A stretch of 64,000 nucleotides of DNA from Streptomyces aquilus. GTDB lineage: Bacteria > Actinomycetota > Actinomycetes > Streptomycetales > Streptomycetaceae. Under the pieces are notes generated by a model that was not told where the DNA came from, did not search any database, and saw nothing but the letters and a program-made list of their open reading frames with translations. The position numbers and the translations under genes are program-made. The stretch lies in NCBI RefSeq assembly GCF_003955715.1, contig NZ_CP034463.1:8184001-8248000 (forward strand), written 5' to 3'. Positions 63,791-64,000 of this stretch are shown piece after piece (the first letter of the stretch is position 1; every line of letters begins with the position of its first letter).

Positions 63791-64000
63791 GCACCTTCGC
63801 CGAAATCCTGCTGAACGGCGTCTCGTTGGGGTCGGTGTACGCGCTGATCGCCCTCGGGTTCGTGGTGATCTTCCGCGCCACCGAGGTCGTCAACTTCGCC
63901 CACGCGTCCCTCCTGCTGGCGGGCGGCTACGTCACCGCGAGCCTCCACGACGACCTCGGCTTCTGGCCCGCCCTGCTCGTCGGGATCGCGGGGGCCGCGC
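63787..64000 (+). CDS. livH: Branched-chain-type ABC transporter permease LivH, N-terminal part
   Basis: Seventy-one codons of a permease cut by the window edge. It starts STFAEILLNGVSLGSVYALI and continues ALGFVVIFRATEVVNFAHA, the recognisable LivH first helix and FGVINFAHG-type motif; the next helix (LLLAGGYVTASL) follows. Its ATG overlaps the livG stop, so translation is coupled. The substrate is unknown; the usual GEFLML motif is here SLLLAG, suggesting a non-leucine substrate, but this is weak evidence. Confidence 0.9.
   Translation, partial: MSTFAEILLNGVSLGSVYALIALGFVVIFRATEVVNFAHASLLLAGGYVTASLHDDLGFWPALLVGIAGAA

Overview
The window is very GC-rich, with strong third-position G/C, many GTG starts, ATGA/GTGA gene overlaps and several leaderless promoters (a TANNNT -10 box 6-7 nt before the start codon). 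Together with families typical of the genus (ROK glucokinase, fused PcaD-PcaC, SpoIIE-type phosphatase, PucR and LuxR regulators, an F420/LLM enzyme), this points to a Streptomyces chromosome. I saw no rRNA, tRNA, CRISPR array, insertion sequence or replication origin. About 56 protein genes are called, plus two gene remnants.

Layout. 0-3.9 kb: a caspase-like protease cut by the window edge, a membrane protein, an orphan LuxR response regulator, a cytochrome P450 and a 38-bp tandem repeat. 3.9-7.6 kb: a sugar/inositol module made of a Gfo/Idh/MocA dehydrogenase, a divergent GntR regulator, a ROK kinase and a small anchored protein, with the same TGTC-NN-GACA dyad at both promoters. 7.7-13 kb: a SNF2 helicase translationally coupled to a SWIM zinc-finger protein. 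13-20.3 kb: a paralogue of the first membrane protein, a PcaD-PcaC fusion whose hydrolase lacks its serine, an MBL hydrolase, exonuclease III, a secreted SGNH esterase, a small protein and an orphan amino-acid ABC ATPase. 20.4-29 kb: a secreted S15-like hydrolase, an anchored protein, a secreted gamma-glutamyltranspeptidase, a Clp ATPase, a broken acetyltransferase, methionine aminopeptidase and a tiny XRE regulator. 29-31.2 kb: a repeat-rich protein.

31.3-40.3 kb is the most coherent block. It holds two nitrilase-type carbamoyl-amino-acid amidohydrolases, a class III transaminase, a PucR regulator, a dihydropyrimidinase/hydantoinase, an LLM flavin/F420 oxidoreductase and an NCS1 nucleobase/hydantoin permease. 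Together they form an uptake and ring-opening route for hydantoins or dihydropyrimidines, ending in transamination. No classical dihydropyrimidine dehydrogenase is present. Between the PucR and second nitrilase genes lies a 181-nt branched palindrome whose long stem has only G-U-compatible mismatches when read on the minus strand.

40.4-48.2 kb: a secreted protein, an AhpD-like protein, a histidine kinase/response regulator/methyltransferase operon, a cytosolic gamma-glutamyltransferase homologue and an inositol-monophosphatase-like enzyme. 48.3-60.8 kb: an FAD oxidoreductase, a P450 remnant, a macrodomain protein, a secreted protein, a PAS-GAF-PP2C phosphatase, an AdaA-AlkA fusion followed by Ogt, a sirtuin, a cytoplasmic subtilase with a small partner, a NUDIX hydrolase, an ADP-ribosylglycohydrolase and glycerate kinase. 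60.8-64 kb: a PucR-type regulator divergent from a Liv-type ABC transporter that runs off the window.

Two themes recur. DNA repair: SNF2/SWIM, exonuclease III, AdaA-AlkA and Ogt, with promoters resembling the RecA-independent (PafBC) damage motif before xthA, SNF2 and two other genes. NAD/ADP-ribose metabolism: macrodomain, sirtuin, NUDIX and ADP-ribosylglycohydrolase within 10 kb.
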